Made by a program: the position numbers and the translations under genes. From NCBI RefSeq assembly GCF_046600735.1, contig NZ_JBJMAW010000011.1:18451-82450 (forward strand): 64,000 nucleotides of DNA. The letters are read 5' to 3'. Below, piece after piece: positions 7,408 to 15,760 of this stretch. Origin of the DNA: Novilysobacter_A longmucuonensis. Lineage in GTDB: Bacteria; Pseudomonadota; Gammaproteobacteria; Xanthomonadales; Xanthomonadaceae. Positions within the stretch are counted from its first letter, which is position 1. Each line of letters starts with the position of its first letter. The notes under the pieces are model-generated. The model made no database searches. It had not been told where the DNA came from and saw nothing but the letters and a program-made list of their open reading frames with translations.

Positions 7408-10089
7408 ATGACCTTTAAGACCACCAGGCTCCGCGACGCGATCACCTTCGCGCTCGTAGCGAGCGTTACCACCCTCGCGGGTACGAGTGTCGCTTTTGCG
7501 CAGGACGCCGACACGCAGGAATCAGAAGCCACCACGCTCGACCGCATTGAGGTCACCGGTTCGCGCATCAAGCGCGCCGCGATCGAAGGCGCGCTGCCGA
7601 TCACCGTCATCGACCGTGCCGAGATCGAGGCCAGCGGCGATATCTCGGTCGCCGACTTCCTGCGCGGCACCAGCTTTAACTCGTTCGGCTCGTTCCGTCC
7701 GCAGTCCGGTAGTTCCGCGCAGTCGTTCGCGGGCATCAGCCTGCGCGGCCTGGGCGAGGCACGCACCCTGGTCCTGATCGATGGCCGCCGCGCCCCGGTC
7801 GCCCCGACCACCGGACAGGGTCAAGACCTGAACATCATCCCGATGGCAGCGGTCGAGCGCGTGGAAATCCTGCTTGACGGCGCATCCTCGGTGTACGGCT
7901 CCGACGCCATCGGCGGCGTGATCAACATCATCACCCGCAGCGATTACGAAGGCGCCGAAATCACCCTCGGCAGGTCCTTCCCGGTCCGCGAAGGCGGCGA
8001 CACCGAGGAAGGCAACGCGCTGATGGGCTTCAGCACCGACCGCGGACATCTGCTGGCCAGCATCTCGTACGAGAATCGCGACATCATCTTCCAGCGCGAT
8101 CGCGATTATTCGGCGGGCGGATTCTCGGTCTTCTCCAACAACTTCTGGAGCAGGAACCAGCTCGCGTTCAGCGCCCTGGTCGGCCCGGTCCCGGGTGGCT
8201 GTCAGGATCCCGGCTTCACCGATATCGGCTTCCTCTGCGGATACGACTTCACCGCTCTGGCAGCGGACGAAGCCGCGATCGGCAACCGCTCGCTGGTGAC
8301 CAGCGGCGCCTACGACATCAACAACGACTGGACCTTCTACGGTCGCGGCGTGGTGTCGCGGGTCAAGTCGTTCGGCCGCTATGCGCCGGTGCCCTCCTCG
8401 CCCTGGCCGGGCGGTTTGATCCCGATCTCGCCCGATTCGCCGAATCATCCGAACAACGCGGTGCCCGGCTGGACCGGTCAGACCGATACGATCTACCTGA
8501 CCCACCGCTTCGCGGCCCTGGGCCCGCGCGATGCCCACATCGACTCGAACCTGTACGACCTGAATCTCGGCTTCGAAGGCCGCGTCGGCGGCGTCGATCT
8601 CGACTTCGGCGTCCGCCGCAACGAGTACCAGACCTACGACTTCGGGCTCAACTACGTGGTCGCGGCCATTGCCGGCGATTTCATCGAGCGCGGCTTGTAC
8701 AACATCTACGACCCGGACGGCAACGATCCCGACGTCCTGCGGCAGTTCACGGCCACCATCTCGCGCCGCTCCAGCACCAAGCTGGAGGAGGTCTACGGCT
8801 CGGCAGGCTTCGACCTGTTCGAGATGGGCGGCGGCCTCGCGGCGGCTGTGGTCGGCGCGGAGTACCGCAAGGAAGACTACGCCGATATCTATGACTCGCT
8901 GTCCGAAGCGGGCCAGATCGTCGGCTCGGCCGGCAATTCCGCCGGCGGCGGGCGCAGTGTCCGCGCGGTCTACGGCGAAGTCCTGCTCCCGGTCTTCGAC
9001 AACTTCGAGGTCAACCTCTCCGCCCGCCACGACAGCTACAGCGACTACGGCAGCGATACCTCGCCGAAGATCTCGCTGCGCTACCAGCCGCTCGACACGC
9101 TGACCTTCCGTGGCTCCTATGGCCAGGGCTTCCGCGCACCGACGCTGGACCTTGTCACCCAGCAACCGGCGTTCGGAGCGGCGGGCACCACCCACGGCCC
9201 CACGTGTGAGGTGCTCGGCGGCGGCGCGCCCTGTTCCACCCAGGTCACCACCTTCAGCATCGCCAACCCGGGCCTCAGTTCGGAGAAATCCGACCAGTGG
9301 GCCCTGGGCACCGCGTGGGATGCCACCGACTGGCTGAACATGTCGCTGGATTACTACAACATCAGCATCGAGGAGCAGATCGCGTTCATCGGCATCAACA
9401 CGGTCGTGGGCTGCCTGGAAGGCACCATCGACGCCTGCCCGAGTGGCCTGAGCAGGTTCCCGGCCGGTACCCGCGCCAATGCCCCCGATGCCAGCCTGGG
9501 CCTGGGCGTGGAGTTCGGCTCGCAGGGCGAGATCGTGTTCGGCCAGATCGGTTCGACCAATCTGGGCACGATTGACACCTACGGCTTCGACTTCAATGCG
9601 CGCACCCGCTTCGATCTGGGCGCCTGGGGCAACCTGCGTCAGCAGTTGCAGATCAGCAACCCGCTCAGCTTCCGCGTCAACGGCGGGCCAAGCACGGTCG
9701 GCCGCGAAGGCAGCCCGCGTTATCGCGGTGTCCTGCAGAACGCCTGGTCGATGGGTGATTGGGAATTCGCCTGGAACCTCAACTACATCCACGGCACCCA
9801 GTCGACCAAGTACCGCGAGTTCGTTGTGGCCTCGCGTACAGACGACCAGGAAACGATCGACGACCTGGCCGCCGAAGGCCTGTCCGACACCCTGCCGTCC
9901 TGGGTCACCCATGACCTGCAGTTGAGCTACAACGCCCCGTGGAACGCCAAGGTCACCCTCGGCGTCACCAACGTGGCGGACAAGGACCCGGTCATCGATC
10001 CGCGCGATCCGACCGGTCGCGGCTTCAACTTCGGCCTGTATGACGGCTATGGTCGCGTGCCGTACTTCCGCTACACCCAGCGGTTCTAA
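7408..10089 (+). CDS. TonB-dependent outer-membrane receptor
   Basis: 893 residues. A signal peptide is cleaved near A-F-A-Q (about 31). A TonB-box-like segment (T-L-D-R-I-E-V-T-G-S-R-I) follows. The plug (about 55-180) includes L-R-G-L-G-E-A-R-T-L-V-L-I-D-G-R-R and S-S-V-Y-G-S-D-A-I-G-G-V-I-N-I-I-T-R. A 22-strand-type barrel follows, ending in the aromatic Y-F-R-Y-T-Q-R-F. The G-S-R-I-K-R start and the long plug are typical of the many Xanthomonadaceae/Caulobacter receptors for sugars, peptides or siderophores; the substrate is unknown. An AGAGAGAG ribosome site precedes the ATG. The gene is followed by a strong terminator and then the 2OG-oxygenase-like gene. Confidence 0.95.
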   Translation: MTFKTTRLRDAITFALVASVTTLAGTSVAFAQDADTQESEATTLDRIEVTGSRIKRAAIEGALPITVIDRAEIEASGDISVADFLRGTSFNSFGSFRPQSGSSAQSFAGISLRGLGEARTLVLIDGRRAPVAPTTGQGQDLNIIPMAAVERVEILLDGASSVYGSDAIGGVINIITRSDYEGAEITLGRSFPVREGGDTEEGNALMGFSTDRGHLLASISYENRDIIFQRDRDYSAGGFSVFSNNFWSRNQLAFSALVGPVPGGCQDPGFTDIGFLCGYDFTALAADEAAIGNRSLVTSGAYDINNDWTFYGRGVVSRVKSFGRYAPVPSSPWPGGLIPISPDSPNHPNNAVPGWTGQTDTIYLTHRFAALGPRDAHIDSNLYDLNLGFEGRVGGVDLDFGVRRNEYQTYDFGLNYVVAAIAGDFIERGLYNIYDPDGNDPDVLRQFTATISRRSSTKLEEVYGSAGFDLFEMGGGLAAAVVGAEYRKEDYADIYDSLSEAGQIVGSAGNSAGGGRSVRAVYGEVLLPVFDNFEVNLSARHDSYSDYGSDTSPKISLRYQPLDTLTFRGSYGQGFRAPTLDLVTQQPAFGAAGTTHGPTCEVLGGGAPCSTQVTTFSIANPGLSSEKSDQWALGTAWDATDWLNMSLDYYNISIEEQIAFIGINTVVGCLEGTIDACPSGLSRFPAGTRANAPDASLGLGVEFGSQGEIVFGQIGSTNLGTIDTYGFDFNARTRFDLGAWGNLRQQLQISNPLSFRVNGGPSTVGREGSPRYRGVLQNAWSMGDWEFAWNLNYIHGTQSTKYREFVVASRTDDQETIDDLAAEGLSDTLPSWVTHDLQLSYNAPWNAKVTLGVTNVADKDPVIDPRDPTGRGFNFGLYDGYGRVPYFRYTQRF

Positions 10090-10114
10090 GCAAACGCTAG
10101 AGCAACTGGATTTT

Positions 10115-10145
10115 GGAAAGGGGCCTTCGGGCCCCTTTCCTTTTT
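10115..10145 (+). terminator. Rho-independent terminator after the TonB receptor gene
   Basis: A perfect 11-bp stem (GGAAAGGGGCC/GGCCCCTTTCC), a TTCG tetraloop and a TTTTT run lie 25 nt after the stop codon. Confidence 0.95.
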
Positions 10146-10203
10146 GGGCATTTGGCACAATGCCGCCATCGGCATCGTGCCGCTGCCTTCCACTAGGAGC
10201 AGG

Positions 10204-10887
10204 ATGGACATCAAGCCCGCTTTTTCGACCCCACTTGCCTTCGCCGGTATGAACGCACCGGAAGCGCTGAACGCGCAGCTGCGCGAGCTGTTCCTGGCCT
10301 GCGAAGCGCAAGGGCCGAAATTCGCCAACCCGGACCCATACACCCATCGCAATGACGCGCTGTTCGAGAGCAGCTTCACCCTCTTCGACTGGCCTCACGA
10401 TCCGATAGCGAAACTCAGGGATTTCTGCTGGTCCAGCCTGTACCGAGTGATCGGCGAGCTTAACCAGTACGACACCCATACCCTGCAGAAGCTGCACATC
10501 GCCCATGAGTCCTGGTTCCACGTCACCCACAGGGGCGGCTATTTCGGCGTGCACAACCACCCTCTGCACTCCTGGTCGGGCGTGTACTGCGTCTGTCAGG
10601 ACGGCGATAACCCGGACAGCGACAGTGGCAAGCTCACCTTCATTAATCCTCACGCGATGAATACGATGTTCATCGACATGGCCACGCATCGCATGAAGCC
10701 GCCTTTCAGCATGGGCAACCTGTCGATCCGGCTGCAGCCCGGCCAGTTGGTCGTTTTCCCGTCCTGGCTGCTGCACGAAGTGACGCCGTTCGAGCCTATG
10801 GACGACGGCCTGCGGATCACGGTGGCGTTCAACGCACGCTTCCAGATGCAGGGCGTCGAGCCGCCGAAGTCGCCCTTCGCGCCCTGA
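10204..10887 (+). CDS. Putative 2-oxoglutarate/Fe(II) oxygenase (TIGR02466/PF13759-like)
   Basis: 227 residues from the ATG at 10204, which has AGGAGC 6 nt upstream; a further 60 nt of open frame upstream overlaps the terminator. The core has G-G-Y-F-G-V-H-N-H-P-L-H-S-W-S-G-V-Y (H117, H119), then L-V-V-F-P-S-W-L-L-H-E-V (H191) and R204. This H-x-H...H...R layout matches the small oxygenase-like family often found near TonB receptors. The ligands are inferred from motif position. No signal peptide is seen, so it is probably cytoplasmic. The likely next gene is the methyltransferase 37 nt downstream. The substrate is unknown; hydroxylation of a peptide or small molecule is a guess. Confidence 0.7.
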   Translation: MDIKPAFSTPLAFAGMNAPEALNAQLRELFLACEAQGPKFANPDPYTHRNDALFESSFTLFDWPHDPIAKLRDFCWSSLYRVIGELNQYDTHTLQKLHIAHESWFHVTHRGGYFGVHNHPLHSWSGVYCVCQDGDNPDSDSGKLTFINPHAMNTMFIDMATHRMKPPFSMGNLSIRLQPGQLVVFPSWLLHEVTPFEPMDDGLRITVAFNARFQMQGVEPPKSPFAP

Positions 10888-10924
10888 AAAAACACAGCGA
10901 TTGCAATGTCGCTTCCCGACCGGA

Positions 10925-11959
10925 ATGATCGCCTTGAACCTAGATGAGTCACCCGATGCAACATCCTCGGCTTCGCGTCGCGAGGTCTGGTCCTCCTATT
11001 GGAAGCAGGGTGCGCTGCACTCGCTCGAGGGCTCGTTCACTGGCGGCTACGGCGGGAGCATCCGCGCGTTCTGGACGGATGTGTTCGCGGCCTTGCGGCA
11101 CGATGATCGCGTGCTCGACGTGGGAACCGGCAATGGCCCGCTGCCGGCAATGGTGTGCAAGCTGCGCGGTGACGCCCCGGTGCAGAGAATCGACGCCATC
11201 GATCTCGCCACTGTGGCGCCGCGATGGCTTGACTCGGCGCCCGCAGCCTGCCGCGAGAACATCCGCTTCCATGGCGGCGTGCCTGCCGAGGACCTTCCGT
11301 TCGAAACCGGCGCCTTCACCCTGGCCGTCAGCCAGTACGGACTGGAGTACAGCCGCCTCCACCAGTCCATCCCCGAACTGGCGCGCGTGCTCAGGCCGAA
11401 TGGACGGATCGCGCTGGTCATGCACCACGATCATTCGCGACTGGCCGAGGTGGCAGGCGAAGAGTCCCGGCTGATCGATTCGCTGCTGTCGGAGGACGGA
11501 CTGATGCCGGCCGCCTCGGACGTTTTCCCGTACTTGGCCAAGGCAGCCATGGGCATGCAGGCGGAGCTGGTCGCAGATCCCAATGCCGGCCAGGCGCGCA
11601 CCCGGTACAACGTCGCCATACGCGCGCTGGAAACCCTTTCAGACCGGAGTGCGTACCCGGATATCCTGCTCGAGACCCGCGAGTTCGTCGCACAGCAGAT
11701 CGACGGACTGTTTCAGTCCCGCCTCGACCTGGACGCGGCCCAAGCGGCGCTCGCCAGCCATGTCCAGGCTCTTGAGAGTTCGCGCTTCCGCAGCATCGAA
11801 CTGCGCAGCCATGCCCTGAGCGAGGCCGGCATGGCCGAACTGGGCCGGCAACTGCTGGCGCATGGGTTCGAGGGCATCGAGACCCAACTGATCCGTCAGG
11901 GCCCCCTGCTGATGGGCTGGACCGTGCGCGCCGGCCGCGGCGACGCGGCGACCGGGTAA
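10925..11959 (+). CDS. Class I SAM-dependent methyltransferase
   Basis: 344 residues from the ATG at 10925; an in-frame TTG at 10901 is a weaker alternative. Motif I is V-L-D-V-G-T-G-N-G (about 63-71), followed by an acidic I-D-A-I-D-L and a motif-IV-like L-A-V-S-Q-Y-G-L-E-Y. The C-terminal ~150 residues are helical and not recognised. Because it directly follows the oxygenase-like gene on the same strand with a short gap, the two may be co-transcribed and act on one product. No substrate-specific signature is visible. Confidence 0.75.
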   Translation: MIALNLDESPDATSSASRREVWSSYWKQGALHSLEGSFTGGYGGSIRAFWTDVFAALRHDDRVLDVGTGNGPLPAMVCKLRGDAPVQRIDAIDLATVAPRWLDSAPAACRENIRFHGGVPAEDLPFETGAFTLAVSQYGLEYSRLHQSIPELARVLRPNGRIALVMHHDHSRLAEVAGEESRLIDSLLSEDGLMPAASDVFPYLAKAAMGMQAELVADPNAGQARTRYNVAIRALETLSDRSAYPDILLETREFVAQQIDGLFQSRLDLDAAQAALASHVQALESSRFRSIELRSHALSEAGMAELGRQLLAHGFEGIETQLIRQGPLLMGWTVRAGRGDAATG

Positions 11960-12079
11960 CGGAGAAACGGGGACAACCTGCCTCGGACCGATTTGCCGTG
12001 CGGTCGCCCCAAATCCACAGCCGGGCGAAAAGCCGTGAGATATCACGTCTGGGAGCAGCGCTTGCCGGCTGCTTGACCG

Positions 12080-12300
12080 ACGGAGCCGAGCAAGCTCGGC
12101 TAGACGGTTCCTGATTGGCGTCGAATCTCCGCTGCGCGTGTTTTCCCTTCTCCCGTTTGCGGGAGAAGAGCCTGCTCTCGAACGCTTTAGTCGAGGGTGC
12201 CCGAAGGGCGGATGAGGGCGCACGACACCCGGCAGCCGAGCCAAGCCGGTTCCGCCTGCCCTCACCCTAGCCCTCCCCCGCAAGCGGGAGAGGGGGTGTC
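12080..12300. repeat. Dispersed palindromes in a 420-nt spacer
   Basis: The spacer 11960-12380 has no convincing gene. It holds a GAGCCGAGCAAGCTCGGC palindrome (12083-12101) and an element opening CTTCTCCCGTTTGCGGGAGAAG (12145-12170) and closing CCCTCCCCCGCAAGCGGGAG (12270-12297) with a shared GGGTGCCCGAAGGGCGG core. The closing half recurs at 46742-46778, upstream of ahcY. Confidence 0.75.
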
Positions 12301-12380
12301 CGGAGCGGCTGAGATTCGACGCTGATCAGGACACCGTTTGCACTCGCCGAAGCCGCGAACAATGGACCCTATCGAGCGAC

Positions 12381-12848
12381 TCAATTCGGCGACGGCGGCC
12401 TGGCATGCTGACGGGGCATTTCGCGCAGTTCCTGCTGCGTTCTCTCCCGCACCTCGCGGCGCTCCGCTACGGTTGCGCAGTGTGTCGTCTTGAAGCGTGA
12501 CCCGGTTTTCCGCTCGCGACGGCAGACCAGCCGGCTGTCTTCGGCAGCCTGGATCAGAATGGAGTTAGCCTGCTCCTGGATATTGAACAGCCTGACCCTC
12601 TGGCCCCCGTTCAACGCTTCGGCGCCACCATCTTGCAGTTGCATCTCCATCTGCTCCAGGAGTTGAAGCACCGTACGACGATCCTCGTCGCTGAGCTCCG
12701 CATACTTCTCCGTCCGAAGGGTTTGCCGGATCTCGCTCAACTGTTCGGCGTGCGGATTCGCCCGCAGGTCGATCGGCTGCTCCGCTGCATAAGCGGTATT
12801 GAACAGCGCGACGGCCAGAATGCCGGTTACAAGTATTCCACGTCTCAT
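12381..12848 (-). CDS. Small exported protein of unknown function
   Basis: 155 residues from the second of two adjacent ATG codons (12848 or 12851). A strong AAGGAGG ribosome site precedes them. A signal peptide (G-I-L-V-T-G-I-L-A-V-A-L-F-N-T-A-Y-A) is cleaved before A-E-Q. The mature chain is helical and charged. It has two cysteines in R-L-V-C-R-R-E-R-K-T-G-S-R-F...H-C-A-T, a pattern I associate with many small Xanthomonadaceae exported proteins of unknown role. It ends in a basic, Pro-rich tail. Probably periplasmic. It is monocistronic and convergent with the methyltransferase gene. Confidence 0.65.
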   Translation of the reverse strand: MRRGILVTGILAVALFNTAYAAEQPIDLRANPHAEQLSEIRQTLRTEKYAELSDEDRRTVLQLLEQMEMQLQDGGAEALNGGQRVRLFNIQEQANSILIQAAEDSRLVCRRERKTGSRFKTTHCATVAERREVRERTQQELREMPRQHARPPSPN

Positions 12849-13053
12849 CACCTATCCTCCTTAATAAGCCATATCGATAAAAAAAACTGCGAGCGATCCC
12901 TTGCCTGTCCTGTATTCGCGGATCGTAGTGCTGTGCCGAACTAGTCGCCGAGCTTAGCCGCGGAAGGGTTTCAATGCCATCGGTCCAAGCAACGCCGCTA
13001 GAACCGGATCGGCCGAACACATCGCGGCTACTTGATCAGCGTTGCCCTGGTTT

Positions 13054-14871
13054 TTACGACGGCTCAATAGCGACAAGTGCCTTCACGATCCGCTGCTGTT
13101 CGTCCTTCAGCGCCTGCGGCATGCGCGGGCCGTAGCCCTCGAGGTAGTCGCCGATGCTGTCGAGCTCGGCCTTCCAGCCGGGCCGGTCGAAATCGAACAG
13201 CTTGGCGCGGGCTTCATCGCTGAGCGACACGCCGTCAAGATTCAGGTCGTCCAGGGTCGGCAGGTGGCCGATCGGCGTCTCGATCGCATGGGCCTCGTCC
13301 TTGACCCGGCCGATCATCCACTCGAGCACGCGCAGGTTCTCGCCGAACCCGGGCCAGAGGAACTTGCCGTCCTCGCCCTTGCGGAACCAGTTCACGTGGA
13401 AGATCTTCGGCAGCTTGTTGCGGCCGTCGTCCAACGACAGCCAGTGCGCGAAGTAGTCGGCGAAGTTGTAGCCACAGAACGGCTTCATCGCCATCGGGTC
13501 ACGACGCATCACGCCAACCGCGCCGGAGGCGGCGGCCGTGGTTTCCGAGCCCATCGCGGCACCGACCAGCACTCCATGGGTCCAGTCGCGCGCCTCGAAC
13601 ACCAGCGGTACCAGCGACGGCCGCCGTCCGCCAAAGACAATTGCCGAAATCGGCACGCCGGCGGGGTTCTCGGCCTCGGGTGAATAACACGGGCACTGTT
13701 TGGCCGAGACGGTGAAGCGCGAATTGGGATGGGCGGCCGGGCGCTTGCTGGCGTCGTACGGTTCGCCGCGCCAGTCGGTGACCGGGCTCATGCCGTTGTC
13801 GATCCCCTCCCACCATGGCTGGTTGTCCGCGGTCACACCGACGTTGGTGAAGATGGTGTTGCTCTGGATCGACTTGAGAGCGTTCGGGTTCGAGCTCGCC
13901 GAGGTGCCCGGCGCGACCCCGAAGAAACCCGCTTCCGGGTTGATCGCGTAAAGGCGGCCATCGCTGCCCGGTCGCATCCAGCAGATGTCGTCGCCGACCG
14001 TCCATACCTTCCAGCCGTCGACGCGGTAGCCCTCCGGCGGAATCAACATGGCCAGGTTGGTCTTGCCGCAGGCCGACGGAAACGCGGCCGCGATGTAGTG
14101 CGTCTCGCCCTGCGGGTTTTCCAGGCCGAGGATCAGCATGTGCTCGGCCAGCCAGCCTTCGCTCTTTGCCTGGTGGCTGGCGATGCGCAGCGCGTGGCAC
14201 TTCTTGCCGAGCAGCGCGTTGCCACCGTAGCCCGAGCCGTACGACTTGATCGTCAGCTCCTCGGGAAAATGCATGATGAAGCGGCGCTCGGGATCGAGCT
14301 CGCCAACCGAATGCAAACCCTTCACGAAGGACTTTTCCTGCTCGATCCGCGCCAGCGCCGGCGCACCCATGCGGGTCATGATGCGCATGTTGGCCACCAC
14401 GTAGGGGCTGTCGGTGATCTCGACCCCGCAACGCGACAGCGGCGAGTCGATCGGCCCCATGCAGTACGGCACCACGTACATCGTGCGCCCGGCCATGCAG
14501 CCGTCGAACAGCGCATCGACCTTGGCGTGGCCATCGGCCGGCGACATCCAGTGGTTGTTCGGGCCGGCGTCGTCCTGCTCGGTGGTGCAGACGAAGGTCA
14601 GGTGCTCCACGCGGGCCACGTCGTCGGGGTCGGAACGGTGCAGCCAGCTCCCGGGATGGGTCTGCTGGTTGAGCTCGATCAGGGTGCCGTCGGCCTGCAT
14701 CTGCGCGACCAGCGCCGCATTCTCCACATCGCTGCCATCGCACCAGTGGATCGCGTCGGGGCCGGTCAGCTCGGCAACTTCGGTGACCCACTCGTTCAAT
14801 GCCGCAAGCTGGCTGCCGATGCTCCCGGAAACGGCGGCAGACGAGGCGGCGGATTTGGCAATGGCATTCAC
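13054..14871 (-). CDS. pckG: Phosphoenolpyruvate carboxykinase (GTP)
   Basis: 605 residues, the normal length for the GTP-dependent enzyme. The kinase-1/P-loop F-P-S-A-C-G-K-T-N-L is at 264-273 and contains the reactive Cys. It is followed by V-G-D-D-I-C-W-M (metal site) and N-P-E-A-G-F-F-G-V-A-P-G-T-S. Substrate-side motifs R-C-G-V-E-I-T-D-S-P-Y-V-V and Y-G-S-G-Y-G-G-N are present. It interconverts oxaloacetate and phosphoenolpyruvate plus CO2 using GTP/GDP in the cytoplasm and opens gluconeogenesis. It is monocistronic, and the preceding TetR gene ends about 40 nt upstream of its start. Co-transcription with tetR is possible. Confidence 0.97.
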   Translation of the reverse strand: MNAIAKSAASSAAVSGSIGSQLAALNEWVTEVAELTGPDAIHWCDGSDVENAALVAQMQADGTLIELNQQTHPGSWLHRSDPDDVARVEHLTFVCTTEQDDAGPNNHWMSPADGHAKVDALFDGCMAGRTMYVVPYCMGPIDSPLSRCGVEITDSPYVVANMRIMTRMGAPALARIEQEKSFVKGLHSVGELDPERRFIMHFPEELTIKSYGSGYGGNALLGKKCHALRIASHQAKSEGWLAEHMLILGLENPQGETHYIAAAFPSACGKTNLAMLIPPEGYRVDGWKVWTVGDDICWMRPGSDGRLYAINPEAGFFGVAPGTSASSNPNALKSIQSNTIFTNVGVTADNQPWWEGIDNGMSPVTDWRGEPYDASKRPAAHPNSRFTVSAKQCPCYSPEAENPAGVPISAIVFGGRRPSLVPLVFEARDWTHGVLVGAAMGSETTAAASGAVGVMRRDPMAMKPFCGYNFADYFAHWLSLDDGRNKLPKIFHVNWFRKGEDGKFLWPGFGENLRVLEWMIGRVKDEAHAIETPIGHLPTLDDLNLDGVSLSDEARAKLFDFDRPGWKAELDSIGDYLEGYGPRMPQALKDEQQRIVKALVAIEPS

Positions 14872-14913
14872 GACAATACTCCGGGACGAAAAGGAAAGAG
14901 GATCACCTGCGGC

Positions 14914-15516
14914 TCAGGTTGCCGGAATCAGCGTCATCATCACGTGCTCGACGTAGGCTTCGAACTCGTCGTGCTGCAGCCGGGCCTGATGCAACTGCAG
15001 GTTCAGCTGCAGGAAGCCGACATAGGCGGCGTAGGCCAGGCGCGCGCGGTGCTGGGCGTCGGTGCGGCTGAGGCCAGCCTGGCGGAACGAGGCGGTGAGG
15101 TACTCCAAGCGCCGCGCCGATACGCGCCCGATCACCGGCTGCACGGCAGGGTGGTCGAGCGCCTTGAGCAGCTCCGAATAGATGATGTGCGACTTGTACT
15201 CGTGCGCGACCAGATTGAACAACGCGCGCAGGCGTTCACGCGGGTCGGGGATGGCTTCGAGCTGGCCGAACACGGTCTCCTGCTCGACCTTCTCCCAGCG
15301 CTCCAGCGCGGCTACCAGCAGCGCATCGCGCGAAGGAAAGTGCCAGTAGAAGCTGCCCTTGGTCACTCCGAGCCGCCGCGCCAGTGGCTCCACCGCCACC
15401 GCCGCCACGCCCTGCTCGGCAATCAGGTCGAGCGCCGCCTGCGCCCAGTCATCCGCACTGAGCCGGCCGTTGCGTTCCCTGCTTTGTTCGGGCGTGTTGG
15501 ATCCCACGAGGTTCAT
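14914..15516 (-). CDS. TetR family transcriptional regulator
   Basis: 200 residues from the ATG at 15516. An upstream in-frame ATG at 15549 would run through the palindromic operator candidate, so I prefer the shorter form. The N-terminal helix-turn-helix is clear: A-A-L-D-L-I-A-E-Q-G-V-A-A-V-A-V-E-P-L-A-R-R-L-G-V-T-K-G-S-F-Y-W-H-F. The C-terminal ligand domain is generic. The gene is divergent from fadE, and the shared region has tandem/inverted repeats (15531-15560). It therefore probably represses itself and perhaps fadE in response to an acyl-CoA or related ligand (inference). Confidence 0.85.
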   Translation of the reverse strand: MNLVGSNTPEQSRERNGRLSADDWAQAALDLIAEQGVAAVAVEPLARRLGVTKGSFYWHFPSRDALLVAALERWEKVEQETVFGQLEAIPDPRERLRALFNLVAHEYKSHIIYSELLKALDHPAVQPVIGRVSARRLEYLTASFRQAGLSRTDAQHRARLAYAAYVGFLQLNLQLHQARLQHDEFEAYVEHVMMTLIPAT

Positions 15517-15530
15517 CTTTCTGATTCTAA

Positions 15531-15560
15531 ACCAAACGTCCTGGACCATACGCCCAGGAC
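15531..15560. promoter_or_regulatory. Candidate TetR operator
   Basis: Two adjacent 14-nt direct copies, ACCAAACGTCCTGG and ACCATACGCCCAGG (3 differences), abut at 15544/15545. Within them an inverted repeat GTCCTGG-N9-CCAGGAC (15538-15560) is perfect. It lies 15 nt upstream of the tetR start, in the tetR-fadE divergent region. Confidence 0.55.
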
Positions 15561-15760
15561 AGGAACAGTACGCCAGCCCTTCGCGGACGGTTGACAGTGG
15601 AGCCCGGAGCTTTCCATACTCACGCGTATGTTTTCCGGTGCCGATGTCGAGGCCGCTTATCTCGGCAGTCGCGTCACCGGCCCGTGTTTAACCTGCCCGT
15701 CTCCGCACCCCCTGATCCGTGCGTCGGCGACCGGTCAGCCCGCCCTGTTGGAGCGCCATC

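Noticed and set aside
7522..10776. 1084-codon frame antisense to the TonB receptor
   Set aside because: A typical high-GC shadow frame with biased composition and no domain. The plus-strand protein is clear.
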